DNA of 64,000 nt. Source: Methylorubrum rhodinum. Its GTDB lineage: Bacteria; Pseudomonadota; Alphaproteobacteria; Rhizobiales; Beijerinckiaceae. Under the pieces are notes generated by a model. It made no database searches, was not told the DNA's origin, and was given only the letters and a program-made list of their open reading frames with translations. Both the position numbers and the translations under genes were made by a program. Positions 1 through 7,779 of the stretch are shown here, one piece after another (position 1 is the first letter of the stretch; each line of letters begins with the position of its first letter). The DNA is taken from the NCBI RefSeq assembly GCF_014199935.1, contig NZ_JACHOP010000006.1, positions 202,417 to 266,416 on the forward strand. Direction: 5' to 3'.

Positions 1-1
1 C

Positions 2-562
2 TTCCTGCTCGACTACCCGAAGGTCGCGGTCCGGCTGATCGCCACGAACCGCCGCGTCGACATGATCGAGGAGGGGATCGACGTGGCCCTGCGGGTGCGC
101 TTCCCGCCGCTCGACGACAGCGACCTCGTCATGCGGGTCCTGGCGCGGAGCGAGCAGGCGCTCGTCGGCCAGCCGGCGCTGCTGGCCCGCCGGGACCGGC
201 CGCGGCATCCGGACGACCTGCGCGGCCTCGAAGGCATCGACCTGATCCGCTCCGAGACCCGCCACGCCTGGGAGCTCGGAAGCGCGGACGGGCATCTGGC
301 GAGTGTCCCCTTCGCGCCGCGCTTCACCTCGGACGACATGGTGACCCTGCGGCAGGCGGCCATCGACGGCGTCGGCATCGTCCAGCTGCCCGTCTACCTC
401 GTGCGCGACCACATCGCGGCCGGCGCGCTCGAACGGGTGCTGCCGGACTGGACGCCGACCCCCGGCATCATCCACGCGGTGTTCCCCTCCCGGCGCAGCC
501 TCGCGCCGAGCGTGCGGGTGCTGATCGACTTCCTCGCCGAGCGCTTCGGCGCCGACGGCTGA
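2..562 (+). CDS. LysR-type regulator, C-terminal part (cut by window start)
   Basis: The reading frame is already open at the first bases, so only about 186 C-terminal residues are visible. They form the effector-binding domain of a LysR-type transcriptional regulator: a stretch with VDMIEEGIDVALRVR, then DDMVTLRQAAIDGVGIVQLP, the usual order for the two lobes of that periplasmic-binding-like domain. The N-terminal helix-turn-helix lies outside the window. It ends 30 bp before the end of the convergent LysR gene at 593-1549. The target genes and the effector cannot be seen. Confidence 0.85.
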   Translation, partial: FLLDYPKVAVRLIATNRRVDMIEEGIDVALRVRFPPLDDSDLVMRVLARSEQALVGQPALLARRDRPRHPDDLRGLEGIDLIRSETRHAWELGSADGHLASVPFAPRFTSDDMVTLRQAAIDGVGIVQLPVYLVRDHIAAGALERVLPDWTPTPGIIHAVFPSRRSLAPSVRVLIDFLAERFGADG

Positions 563-592
563 CCCGCCGGAAGCCCCGACCGGCACGACGCG

Positions 593-1549
593 CTACGTCC
601 TCGCTCCCGCGTCGTCGTCCGATGGCCGGCGGCCACCATCCGGACCGACGTCCTCGTCCTCCGCATCCGCGACCGCGTCGCGGAACACGCCGACGAGGTC
701 GAGCACCTGCCGCATGTCGCCATCGTGGTCCATGTAGCCGAGATGGAGCTGGACGACGCGGCGGGCACCCTGGGCGAGGGGCAGCGGCCGCAGGCGGCCG
801 GCGGCGAGCTCGTCCCGGATCGCGTGCTCGGGCAGCCACGCGAAGCCCTCCCCCGCGCAGACCAGGGCGATCGAGGTGGCGATGTGGCTGACGGTCCAGC
901 GGCGGCGCGAGCCGAGCCAGCCGCTGTCGACGCCCCGCGGGCCGGAATCGCTCAGGACCACCTGCCGGTGCTCCTTGAGGACGGCGTGGGTCGGTTCGGG
1001 CAGGGCCTGGAGCGGGTGGCCGGGCGCCGCCACGCACAGGAAGCGCACCGGCAGGATCGGCTCGACGATCGTGCTCGTGGGGAGCTGACCGGCGATGGCG
1101 ATGCTGATGCGCCCGTCCTCCATCATCGCCTTCGCGCCCGAGAGCGCCGTCTCATGCACGATCACCGAGAGGTTGGGGTAGATCCGCGCGTAGTCCGAGA
1201 GCGCCCGGAACAGGAGGGGGCGCGGGAAGATGATGTCGATCGCGATGGCGACCTCGCCCTCGGCCTCGGGGTCGAAGCCGGTGCAGAACCGCTCGATCTG
1301 CGCGGCGTGCCCGACGAGCTCGCGGGCGCGCGGCAGCACCATCCGGCCCATATGGGTCAGCCGGGTCCGGCGGCCCTCGACCACGAACAGGTCCTGGCCG
1401 AGGCACTCCTCCATCTTCCGCACCGCGTGGCTGATCGCGGACTGCGTCTTGCCGAGCCGCTCGGCCGCCTGGAGGAAGCTGCCGCTCTGCGCCGCGGCCA
1501 CGAAGGCCCGCCACTGTTCCAGCGTGATTCGCGCGAACGACCTGTCCAT
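593..1549 (-). CDS. LysR-type transcriptional regulator
   Basis: A full-length regulator of 318 aa. Residues 8-67 form the winged helix-turn-helix (SFLQAAERLGKTQSAISHAV is the recognition region). From about residue 95 comes the effector-binding domain, with EGEVAIAIDIIFP at its start. The last 25 residues are acidic and low in complexity. It is divergent from the DsbA-like gene at 1711, with a 161-bp shared intergenic region, the classic arrangement for a LysR protein that controls its neighbour. Regulation of the DsbA-like gene is inferred from this geometry only. Confidence 0.85.
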   Translation of the reverse strand: MDRSFARITLEQWRAFVAAAQSGSFLQAAERLGKTQSAISHAVRKMEECLGQDLFVVEGRRTRLTHMGRMVLPRARELVGHAAQIERFCTGFDPEAEGEVAIAIDIIFPRPLLFRALSDYARIYPNLSVIVHETALSGAKAMMEDGRISIAIAGQLPTSTIVEPILPVRFLCVAAPGHPLQALPEPTHAVLKEHRQVVLSDSGPRGVDSGWLGSRRRWTVSHIATSIALVCAGEGFAWLPEHAIRDELAAGRLRPLPLAQGARRVVQLHLGYMDHDGDMRQVLDLVGVFRDAVADAEDEDVGPDGGRRPSDDDAGART

Positions 1550-1710
1550 TCCGCCTCCGTCCGAGTCCGACGCCCCCGATCTCCGGGCCGGGCCCGGCCC
1601 GGCAGGCGGCGGGCATGACCGGAATCGGCAAGCATCCCCAATAAAATTTGCTGTTCATGCCCCGTCGCGGGACACACATTCCGATCGCTCACGATGACCG
1701 GAGAAGATCG
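1550..1710. promoter_or_regulatory. divergent promoter region, LysR / DsbA-like
   Basis: This 161-bp gap separates two divergent starts and must hold both promoters. It is more AT-rich near 1637-1660 than the flanking genes. A purine-rich GGAGAA lies 7-12 bases before the ATG at 1711 and serves as its ribosome binding site. I could not pick out a convincing T-N11-A LysR box. Confidence 0.4.
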
Positions 1711-2364
1711 ATGAACCGGCTTACTATTGAATTCTTTCACGATGTGGTCTGCGGCTGGTGCTTCGTCATGTCACCGCGCCTGCGCCGTCTCGTTCAGGAT
1801 TTTCCGGTCGAGATCAAGCACCGCTGCTTCGTGCTTCAGGACAGTCGCGAGCGGATGACCGAGGTGTTCGGCTCGATGCCCGCCGCCAAGGAGATCATCC
1901 TCGGGCACTGGGTGCAGTGCGCCGCCGCCGACGACCGGCCGGGCCGCATCGACGTCGAGGGGATGCGGGCGCAGCCCTTCGAGTACCCGCACGGGCTTCC
2001 GGGCGCGCTGGCCTGCAAGGCCGCCGAGATCCTGGGCGGGCAGGCCGCGCACTGGGACGTGTTCGACCGCATTCAGGCGGCGCACCTCACCGAGAATCGG
2101 AACGTCGGCGACGAGGCCGTGCTCGATGCCTGCGCCGCCGCCGTCGGCCTCGACGCGGAGGCGTTCCGCGCGGCGGCCCGGCGGCCCGAGACGCGGGCCC
2201 GGGTCGAGGCCGACCGGCGGCGCGCGCGCATCCTCGGCATCCGCTCGATCCCGAGCCTCGTGGTGGACGAGCGCGTCCTGCCCGCCACCTCGAACGAGGC
2301 CGCGCTGCGCCGGATGGTCGAGGGCCTCCTCGACGACCCCATCCTGCATCGTCGGGCGAGCTAG
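1711..2364 (+). CDS. DsbA-family (FrnE-like) thiol oxidoreductase
   Basis: A 217-aa cytosolic DsbA-family protein with no signal peptide. The active-site CXXC is C14-G-W-C17, directly after the first beta strand (LTIEFFHDVVCGWC). A helical insertion domain fills roughly residues 60-160. The cis-proline strand is IRSIPSLVVDERVL near residue 180. This matches the FrnE / 2-hydroxychromene-2-carboxylate isomerase-like branch, which does thiol-disulfide or glutathione-linked chemistry. An open frame extends upstream, but the ATG at 1711 carries the ribosome binding site and begins exactly at the fold. It is probably controlled by the divergent LysR gene. The substrate is unknown. Confidence 0.85.
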   Translation: MNRLTIEFFHDVVCGWCFVMSPRLRRLVQDFPVEIKHRCFVLQDSRERMTEVFGSMPAAKEIILGHWVQCAAADDRPGRIDVEGMRAQPFEYPHGLPGALACKAAEILGGQAAHWDVFDRIQAAHLTENRNVGDEAVLDACAAAVGLDAEAFRAAARRPETRARVEADRRRARILGIRSIPSLVVDERVLPATSNEAALRRMVEGLLDDPILHRRAS

Positions 2365-2465
2365 AGCCGTATCCGACCTGATTGCATCAGGTCGGATACG
2401 GCTCCAACATCTTATTTTGCCGCGCATTCTTTCGACGAACCGGCATCCACTTCGTCGGAATGCGC
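2364..2465. repeat. extragenic double palindrome (RIME-like)
   Basis: A perfect 19-bp inverted repeat (2364-2382 with 2386-2404, three-base loop) begins on the last base of the upstream stop codon. It is followed by a second stem: 2422-2429 pairs with 2458-2465 (GCGCATTC/GAATGCGC), and inside it 2433-2439 pairs with 2451-2457 (CGACGAA/TTCGTCG). Two-stem elements of this form are common between genes in Methylobacterium and other Rhizobiales. It could also act as a transcription terminator for the DsbA-like gene. Confidence 0.75.
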
Positions 2466-2606
2466 TCTAGACGCGCAGGCTCGAGCGGGCGTCCTGCGCC
2501 GGGCCCGACCGGGGGCCGGCCCGCGCTGACTTTCAATGACGGACGGATCGTCTCGTCATCCTGCACGTTCGCTCGATACACCCCCGCCTCGTCAGGAACA
2601 GCCATC

Positions 2607-2825
2607 ATGATGCCGAACCGCCTGACCGAAACCGAGGCGACGCTGGCGATCACGGACCGCGCGTGGCGCGCCGAAATGATCCGCGCTTACGGGCCGGACG
2701 CGGTGCTGCGCCACGGCTTCCGACCGACGGCGAGCGGCTTGGCCGGGACGCGCCTGCGCGAGACCTTCGACGCGCGGCGGCGCGCGGTGAAGGAATGGCG
2801 CGACGAGCGGCGCCCTCACGCCTGA
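2607..2825 (+). CDS. small hypothetical protein
   Basis: Encodes 72 aa, or 71 if the second ATG at 2610 is used. The sequence is charged and alpha-helical in character (ITDRAWRAEMIRAYGPDAVL, then DARRRAVKEWRDERR) with no membrane segment or cysteine motif. AGGAA at 2594-2598 is a usable ribosome binding site. It overlaps the convergent VOC gene by 10 bp. I do not recognise the family. The composition resembles Methylobacterium small stress-type proteins, which is only an impression. Confidence 0.5.
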   Translation: MMPNRLTETEATLAITDRAWRAEMIRAYGPDAVLRHGFRPTASGLAGTRLRETFDARRRAVKEWRDERRPHA

Positions 2826-3202
2826 ACGTGCGCGCGCGGTGCGGTTCGCGCGGTGAGCTTGTTCCCGTCCGGATCGCGCAAGTAGGCGACGAAGGCCCCG
2901 TTCGGACGCTCGGCGGGCGGGCTTTCGATCGCGATGCCGCCATGCGCGGTGCCGGCCGCGTGCCACGCGAGGACGTGGTCGCGGCTCGCCGCGGCGATTC
3001 CGATCGTCCCGCCATTGGCCGCGGTCGCCGGTTGGCCGTCGATCGGTGTGGTGACCATCAGCCGCCCGCCATCATGCGTGTAGATGAGCCGGCCCCGGGC
3101 ATCCATCCGGCCGGGTCGGCCGCCCAGGGCGGCGAAGGTGGCATCGTAGAAGGCTCTGGCTCGCTCGAGATCGTTGCTGCCGATCATGACGTGGGTGAAC
3201 AT
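2816..3202 (-). CDS. VOC family (glyoxalase-fold) protein
   Basis: A 128-aa single vicinal-oxygen-chelate domain made of two beta-alpha-beta-beta-beta modules. The N-terminus FTHVMIGSNDLERARAFYDA and the C-terminal YLRDPDGNKLTA are the two diagnostic strands. Such proteins are metal-dependent lyases, isomerases or dioxygenases, or antibiotic-binding proteins. The substrate cannot be read from sequence. In the family a glutamate often closes the second module as a metal ligand; here the position after DPDGN is K, so the metal site may be non-standard. It is monocistronic, convergent with the small gene before it. Confidence 0.8.
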   Translation of the reverse strand: MFTHVMIGSNDLERARAFYDATFAALGGRPGRMDARGRLIYTHDGGRLMVTTPIDGQPATAANGGTIGIAAASRDHVLAWHAAGTAHGGIAIESPPAERPNGAFVAYLRDPDGNKLTARTAPRAHVQA

Positions 3203-3594
3203 GCGGGCTCTCCGGAAAGCGACGGTACGGAATACCCGTAGCCCGACGTGAGGACGAGCGGCGCCGCAATCGGTCCCGAGTCACCGAGAAGCGCCGGAAC
3301 CTCTCGCAGTTGAACCCCGCCCGCGCGGGCGGCCCCGTATCGAAACCGACGATTTTCGCTCGATATTCTGCTCCACCGAGGCGGAAGGCGGTTCGATCCC
3401 TGCGCGCTTCGCCGCGATGGCAGAACATTATCGAGACTTCTGCGACGAAAATCGCCGTACACGCAGCGCGCACTTCACTGTCGAAAGAGCTGTAATGCGA
3501 TCATTGAAATAGTTCTGGAACTTTGCAAGTTTTGTGGGCATTGTCGTCTGAGGCTCGCGCTCGGCCTTTTTGTCTGCCATGCGAAGGGTGCATT
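3203..3594. other. intergenic stretch, nothing recognised
   Basis: About 390 bp between the VOC gene and the next small gene. It is more AT-rich than its surroundings from about 3460 on and must contain both divergent promoters. GGAAC at 3517-3521 looks like an EcfG-type -35 box, but no matching CGTT -10 follows at the right distance. No RNA gene or repeat is visible. Confidence 0.4.
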
Positions 3595-3837
3595 GTGCGA
3601 TACGAACTCGACACCGACGGTGCATGGCTCGTCGATCCGAACGAATTGGCGCAGCGGCTCGGCATGGCGACCAGCCACCTGCTCAGTCAGATGCGGCGCG
3701 GTTTGGTGTCCACGACGATCGTGTCCGGCAGCGGCCTCGACCAGGGACGATCACGGATCACGGTCCAGGCCGCCGGCACCGCATGGCAGGGAACCTTCGA
3801 TGACGGGGGCACCTTGATGAGCGAGGTCTCGTTCTGA
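3595..3837 (+). CDS. small hypothetical protein (DUF6522-like)
   Basis: An 80-aa protein read from the GTG at 3595, chosen because AAGGG lies five to ten bases upstream. A TTG at 3523 in the same frame would add 24 residues of unlikely composition. The order DGAWLVDPNELAQRLGM, then LLSQMRRGLVSTTI, then RSRITVQAAGTAWQGTFDDG resembles the small DUF6522 proteins common in alphaproteobacteria, where a short helical part is followed by beta strands. Function is unknown and the family call is tentative. Confidence 0.5.
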   Translation: MRYELDTDGAWLVDPNELAQRLGMATSHLLSQMRRGLVSTTIVSGSGLDQGRSRITVQAAGTAWQGTFDDGGTLMSEVSF

Positions 3838-3872
3838 ACGCATGTCAGAGCAAGCGACGCCGTCGGCGATAT

Positions 3873-3948
3873 TTTTACGGATCGACACGACACAAGCGCG
3901 AAATGGTTCCGGAAATTGTCCGGGATGCGGCGATCATTGTCCGTAAAA
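3873..3948. promoter_or_regulatory. candidate operator upstream of the transglutaminase-like gene
   Basis: An AT-rich stretch before the gene at 4026. ATTGTCCG occurs twice as a direct repeat, at 3915-3922 and 3936-3943, with starts exactly 21 bp apart (two helical turns). The first copy is part of the palindrome CCGGA-AATTG-TCCGG (3909-3923). A 9-bp inverted repeat TTTTACGGA/TCCGTAAAA (3873-3881 and 3940-3948) brackets the whole region. The layout suits a dimeric or tetrameric DNA-binding regulator; which one is unknown. Confidence 0.4.
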
Positions 3949-4025
3949 GGCCATTGATTTTTTCTGCTTAAGCGCCGACGAATTTCGTCTGATTGTCAAA
4001 TCATCCTATCGATACGGAGAGAGTA

Positions 4026-4835
4026 GTGCGCATTCTTGTCGGCTGCGAGATGATCTACGAGTTCCCGCAAGCCACGCCGATCATTGCGTTGCTCAACGTC
4101 CACTCCTCGCGGTTCTCCGATCTCGAGCGGCCGGACTACCTTCTGACCTCGCCCTCCGTGGCGCTGGAGGGCTATCGCGACGGCTTCGGCAACTGGTGCA
4201 ATCGCATGATCGCGCCGGCCGGCCGGTTCACGCTCCGCACCGATACGGTGGTGCGCGACGACGGCCTGTGGGATCCGACCGTGCAGGCCTCGCAGGAAAT
4301 ACCGGTCGAACGCCTTCCGTCCGACATCCTGCAGTTCCTGCTGGGCAGCCGGTACTGCGAGACCGACCGCCTGTCGCAAACCGCCTGGGACCTGTTCGGA
4401 CACCTGCCCGCGGGCTGGTCCCGGGTGCAGGCCATCTGCGACTATGTGCACGAGCGCATCGCCTTCGGATACGAGCATTCGCGGCCGACCCGGACCGCCG
4501 CCGAAGCCTTCGACGAGCAACGCGGCGTCTGTCGCGATTACGCGCATCTGGCGATCACGTTCTGTCGATGTCTGAACATCCCGGCCCGCTACTGCACCGG
4601 CTATGTCAGCGATATCGGCCTGCCGCTGCCGCATGCGCCCGGCGACTTCGCGGCGTGGATGGAAGTCTATCTCGCGGGCGCTTGGCACACCTTCGATCCG
4701 CGCAACAACAGCCCTCGCATCGGCCGGATCCTGATCGCGCACGGCCGCGACGCGGCCGATGTCCCGTTGACCCTCACCTTCGGCGCCAACACGCTCACGG
4801 GGTTCCGCGTCACGACCGAGGAGGCGGCCGATTGA
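4026..4835 (+). CDS. transglutaminase-like cysteine protease-fold protein
   Basis: 269 aa from the GTG at 4026, which has GGAGAG 6-11 bases upstream; an earlier TTG at 3993 is less likely because the family begins RILVGCEMIYEF. The N-terminal 110 residues are the beta-rich domain found in this family. The transglutaminase core follows, with the nucleophile cysteine in GVCRDYAHLAITFCRCLNIP and the aspartate in HTFDPRNN. The usual histidine before the Trp-x-Glu strand is replaced: the sequence is GDFAAWMEVYL. Members are thought to be peptidases or amidases of uncertain substrate. A candidate operator lies upstream. Transfer to lysine is not implied by the name. Confidence 0.8.
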   Translation: MRILVGCEMIYEFPQATPIIALLNVHSSRFSDLERPDYLLTSPSVALEGYRDGFGNWCNRMIAPAGRFTLRTDTVVRDDGLWDPTVQASQEIPVERLPSDILQFLLGSRYCETDRLSQTAWDLFGHLPAGWSRVQAICDYVHERIAFGYEHSRPTRTAAEAFDEQRGVCRDYAHLAITFCRCLNIPARYCTGYVSDIGLPLPHAPGDFAAWMEVYLAGAWHTFDPRNNSPRIGRILIAHGRDAADVPLTLTFGANTLTGFRVTTEEAAD

Positions 4836-4892
4836 TGCGCCGTCTGCCGACGGATGCACGACGAATTCACGTGGCCAGACAAGGGGACCGGT

Positions 4893-5069
4893 ATGTCGGA
4901 TGTCGCGTTGGACGAGGCCTTCCGGAACGGAAAGGACGCGCACCGCGGCGGCGTGCTGCGGGCCGACAACCCGTTCCCCGAACTGTCGGACGAAGCGCTG
5001 GAATGGTTCGAAGGCTGGGACGACGCGAAGCACGACGACCTCGAAGCGACCGACCACGGCGGGCGTTGA
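4893..5069 (+). CDS. Rmf/CrpP-like small protein
   Basis: 58 aa from the ATG at 4893, preceded by AAGGGG; an ATG at 4854 would add 13 residues and has no clear ribosome binding site. The core AFRNGKDAHRGGVLRADNPF, then a short spacer and WFEGWDDAKHDD, matches the ribosome modulation factor / CrpP small-protein fold, where a helix, an NP(Y/F) turn and a W-x-x-G-W helix are conserved. Rmf proteins dimerise ribosomes in stationary phase; whether this paralogue does so is unknown. It sits 58 bp after the transglutaminase-like gene and may share its transcript. Confidence 0.65.
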   Translation: MSDVALDEAFRNGKDAHRGGVLRADNPFPELSDEALEWFEGWDDAKHDDLEATDHGGR

Positions 5070-5315
5070 GGCCGCCGACGGAGCCGATCCTCGAGACGGC
5101 CGTCCCGCGTTGTCGGACCGTGGCGGGATGTCGTGTCCGGTGAGGACGCCGTGTCCGCAGGTCGCGACGGACGAGGCCGGGGCGGTGACGGCGCCACGAC
5201 GCCTGCCGATCTTGAGGATCTTTGTCGAACCCTTGGATTGTGCGCCCCGGGCGATTCCACGGGACGGCACGGGCCGGGCGGGCTAGAAGGCCGATCTCGA
5301 CCTGTGCGCTGTCCG

Positions 5316-7229
5316 ATGTCCGAACCGTCTCACGTGTCCCTCGTCCACGACCCGTTGCGGCTCGCCAGCCTCGCGTCGCTCGGCCTGCTCGACACGCAGC
5401 CGGAGGCCGAGTTCGACGACATCGCGCAGCTCGCCGCCCTCGTCTGCAACGTGCCGGTCGCCCTCGTCAGCCTCGTGGCCGGGGACCGGCAGTGGTTCAA
5501 GGCGCGCGTCGGCTTTCCACGCTGCGAAACCGGCCTCAACGCCTCGGTCTGCGCCTACGCCCTGAGCGAGCCGGACATCCTGACCATTTCCGATCTGAGC
5601 CTCGATCCGCGCACGCGCGACAACCCGCTCGTGACGGGCGACCCCTTCATCCGCTTCTATGCCGGCGTGCCCCTGCACGCTCCGGACGGGCAGACCCTCG
5701 GCAGCCTGTGCGTGATCGACCGGACCCCGCGCCCCGACGGCCTGACCGCCGACCAGGCCGAGAGCCTGCGCGGGCTCGGACGTCAGGTGGCGACGGTCCT
5801 GCGCGGGCGGCAGGTCAACCAGGAACTGAAGGCGGCCCGCGACGCCCTGCGGATCTCGGAGGACCGGCTGACCTTCGCCTTCGATGCGTCCGGCAGCGTC
5901 GGCTGGTGGGATTGGGACATCCCGACCGACCGCCTCTACGCCGGAGAGCGCTTCGCCCGGATGTTCGGGGTCGATCCCGCCGAGGCGGCAAGAGGCGCGC
6001 CGTTGGCCGCTTTCGTGGGGGGCATCCATCCCGACGACCGCGAGTGGGTCGGCGCCCGCATCCGGCAGGCGATCGAGACGGCGGGAGACTTCAGCGAGGA
6101 GTACCGGCTGCGCCACGCCGACGGCTCGGTCACCTGGGTTCATGCGCGGGGCCGCTGCTATCACGACGGGGCCGGGAGGCCGCTGCGTTATCCCGGCGTG
6201 GTGGTCGATGTGACGGCGCGGCGGCTGGCCGAGGCGGCCCGCATCGCGACCGAGGCGCGGCTCAACACGGTGATGGAAACCGTGCCGGTCGGCATCCTGC
6301 TGGCCGAAGCCCCCTCGGGCCGCATCCTCATGGGCAACCGGTGTCTGGCCGACATCCTCGGGCACGACACGCTCTACGCCGCGTCGAGCGACGCCTATGG
6401 CGGGTTCGTCGCCTATCACGCCGACGGCCGCCTCGTGACGGCACGGGACTATCCCTTGGCGCAGATCACCGGCGGAGAGACCAAGCAGGCTTCGCTGGAA
6501 GCGCAGTATCAGCGGCCTGACGGGACGCGGCGCTGGATCGCGATCTCGGGCGAGGCCATCGAGAACGATCGGGGCGAGACGATCGGCGCCGTGGTCGCGG
6601 TCACCGACATCAGCGACCGCAAGGCCGCCGAAGCGAATCAGGACCTCCTCAACCGCGAGCTGTCGCATCGCCTCAAGAATACCCTGACGCTGGTGCAGTC
6701 GATCGCCTCGCAGACCCTGCGCAACACCCCGGACCTCGACGCCGCCCGGGACGCGCTCACGGCCCGGCTGATCGTACTGGGCAAGGCGCACGACGTCCTG
6801 CTCTCCGGTCCGAACGACAGCGCCCGCGTGGATCAGATCGTGCAGAGCGCCTTGAGCCTGCACGACGACACGGGCGGTCGGTTCCAGGTCGCCGGCCCGG
6901 CTTTTTCCATCGGTCCCGCGGCGGCGCTGTCGCTCGGGCTGATGCTGCATGAACTCGCGACCAATGCGGCCAAGTACGGCGCCCTGTCCGTACCCGAGGG
7001 CGATATCTCGATCGGCTGGTCGCTTCACGGTGAGGGCGACGCCGCCGAGTTCCGGCTCGAATGGTGTGAGACCGGCGGGCCTCCGGTGTCGCCGCCGACC
7101 CGCAAGGGATTCGGCTCCCGCCTGATCCAACGCGGCTTGGCCGGGGGGGCGGTCGCGCTCGTCTACCCCGTCACCGGGGTCCGCTGCACCTTCACGGCAC
7201 CGATTGCAGGATTGCGCCTGGACGCGTGA
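5316..7229 (+). CDS. HWE-type sensor histidine kinase (GAF-PAS-PAS)
   Basis: A soluble 637-aa kinase, read from the ATG at 5316. Residues about 15-170 are a GAF domain (DDIAQLAALVCNVPVALVSL). Two PAS domains follow (about 185-305 with GWWDWDIPTDRLY, then about 310-430). The phosphoacceptor is H451 in ELSHRLKNTLTLVQSIASQT. The ATP-binding domain has the N box HELATNAAKYGALS and the W-x-E motif (EWCETGGPP) that defines HWE kinases. There is no membrane segment, so the signal is cytosolic; GAF and PAS_3 folds fit a flavin, haem or small ligand, but no LOV cysteine motif is visible. It is followed 51 bp later by a receiver-only response regulator. Confidence 0.9.
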   Translation: MSEPSHVSLVHDPLRLASLASLGLLDTQPEAEFDDIAQLAALVCNVPVALVSLVAGDRQWFKARVGFPRCETGLNASVCAYALSEPDILTISDLSLDPRTRDNPLVTGDPFIRFYAGVPLHAPDGQTLGSLCVIDRTPRPDGLTADQAESLRGLGRQVATVLRGRQVNQELKAARDALRISEDRLTFAFDASGSVGWWDWDIPTDRLYAGERFARMFGVDPAEAARGAPLAAFVGGIHPDDREWVGARIRQAIETAGDFSEEYRLRHADGSVTWVHARGRCYHDGAGRPLRYPGVVVDVTARRLAEAARIATEARLNTVMETVPVGILLAEAPSGRILMGNRCLADILGHDTLYAASSDAYGGFVAYHADGRLVTARDYPLAQITGGETKQASLEAQYQRPDGTRRWIAISGEAIENDRGETIGAVVAVTDISDRKAAEANQDLLNRELSHRLKNTLTLVQSIASQTLRNTPDLDAARDALTARLIVLGKAHDVLLSGPNDSARVDQIVQSALSLHDDTGGRFQVAGPAFSIGPAAALSLGLMLHELATNAAKYGALSVPEGDISIGWSLHGEGDAAEFRLEWCETGGPPVSPPTRKGFGSRLIQRGLAGGAVALVYPVTGVRCTFTAPIAGLRLDA

Positions 7230-7280
7230 CGCTGCCCCAACGCACATGACTCGGCCGATCCGGCAGAAAGCTTTCCGTCC

Positions 7281-7664
7281 ATGCCCTTCACCCCCAACGC
7301 GGTCGCCCTCGTGGCCGAAGACGAGCCGCTGGTGCGGATGGAAACGGCCGACATCCTCGCCGATGCGGGATTCGAGGTGCTCGAAGCCAGTACGGCGCCG
7401 GCCGCCCTGGCCTGCCTGGAGGAAGGCCGCGCGATCACGTTGCTGTTCACCGATGTCTTGATGCCGGGCGCATTCGATGGGCTGGCCCTGGCCTACAAGG
7501 TCCGCCGCCGCTGGACGCACCTGCCGATCGTCATCGTCTCCGGCAACGTCGCGCTCACGGCCGCGCAAATGCCGGACAACGCGCGGTTTCTCCCGAAGCC
7601 CTACTACGCGCGGGCGCTGGCGCGGCTGATCCACGACATGGGTGTGTGCGGCAACTCCGCGTAA
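7281..7664 (+). CDS. single-domain response regulator
   Basis: 127 aa forming one receiver domain and nothing else: acidic pair E13-D14, phosphoacceptor D58 in FTDVLMPG, S87 and K106 in FLPKPYY. There is no output domain, so it acts by protein contact or as a phosphate relay or sink. It lies 51 bp after the HWE kinase at 5316 and is its likely partner. HWE kinases with lone receivers are common in the alphaproteobacterial general stress response, a possible but unproven role here. Its TAA stop runs directly into a 116-bp repeat. Confidence 0.88.
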   Translation: MPFTPNAVALVAEDEPLVRMETADILADAGFEVLEASTAPAALACLEEGRAITLLFTDVLMPGAFDGLALAYKVRRRWTHLPIVIVSGNVALTAAQMPDNARFLPKPYYARALARLIHDMGVCGNSA

Positions 7665-7779
7665 TACCAATCGGCGATGATCATGACTCATCGCCGATTG
7701 CCCGCGCGACGGCGCGGCGGCGGCCGTCCGCCGGACGCACGGAACAGGACCATCGGTCATGGTCCGTGCAACTTGGTAT
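7664..7779. repeat. 116-bp dispersed palindromic repeat, copy 1
   Basis: First of two copies (the other is 16894-17009), each exactly 116 bp. Its ends are a 7-bp terminal inverted repeat, ATACCAA (7664-7670) and TTGGTAT (7773-7779). Inside is a perfect 13-bp stem, 7668-7680 with 7688-7700, and near the right end a second, imperfect stem around 7740-7767. The middle is GC-rich. The first base is the last A of the upstream stop codon. This has the look of a small non-autonomous element (MITE). No coding capacity is evident. Confidence 0.8.

Noticed and set aside
3517..3545. GGAAC as an EcfG (general stress) promoter
   Set aside because: At 16-17 bases spacing the -10 reads CATT or GCAT rather than CGTT.
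5283..7760. A very long open frame (over 800 codons) antisense to the HWE kinase and response regulator
   Set aside because: High GC makes the complementary frame of a real gene stop-poor. The translation has no recognisable domain, while the plus-strand frame has full GAF, PAS and kinase motifs.
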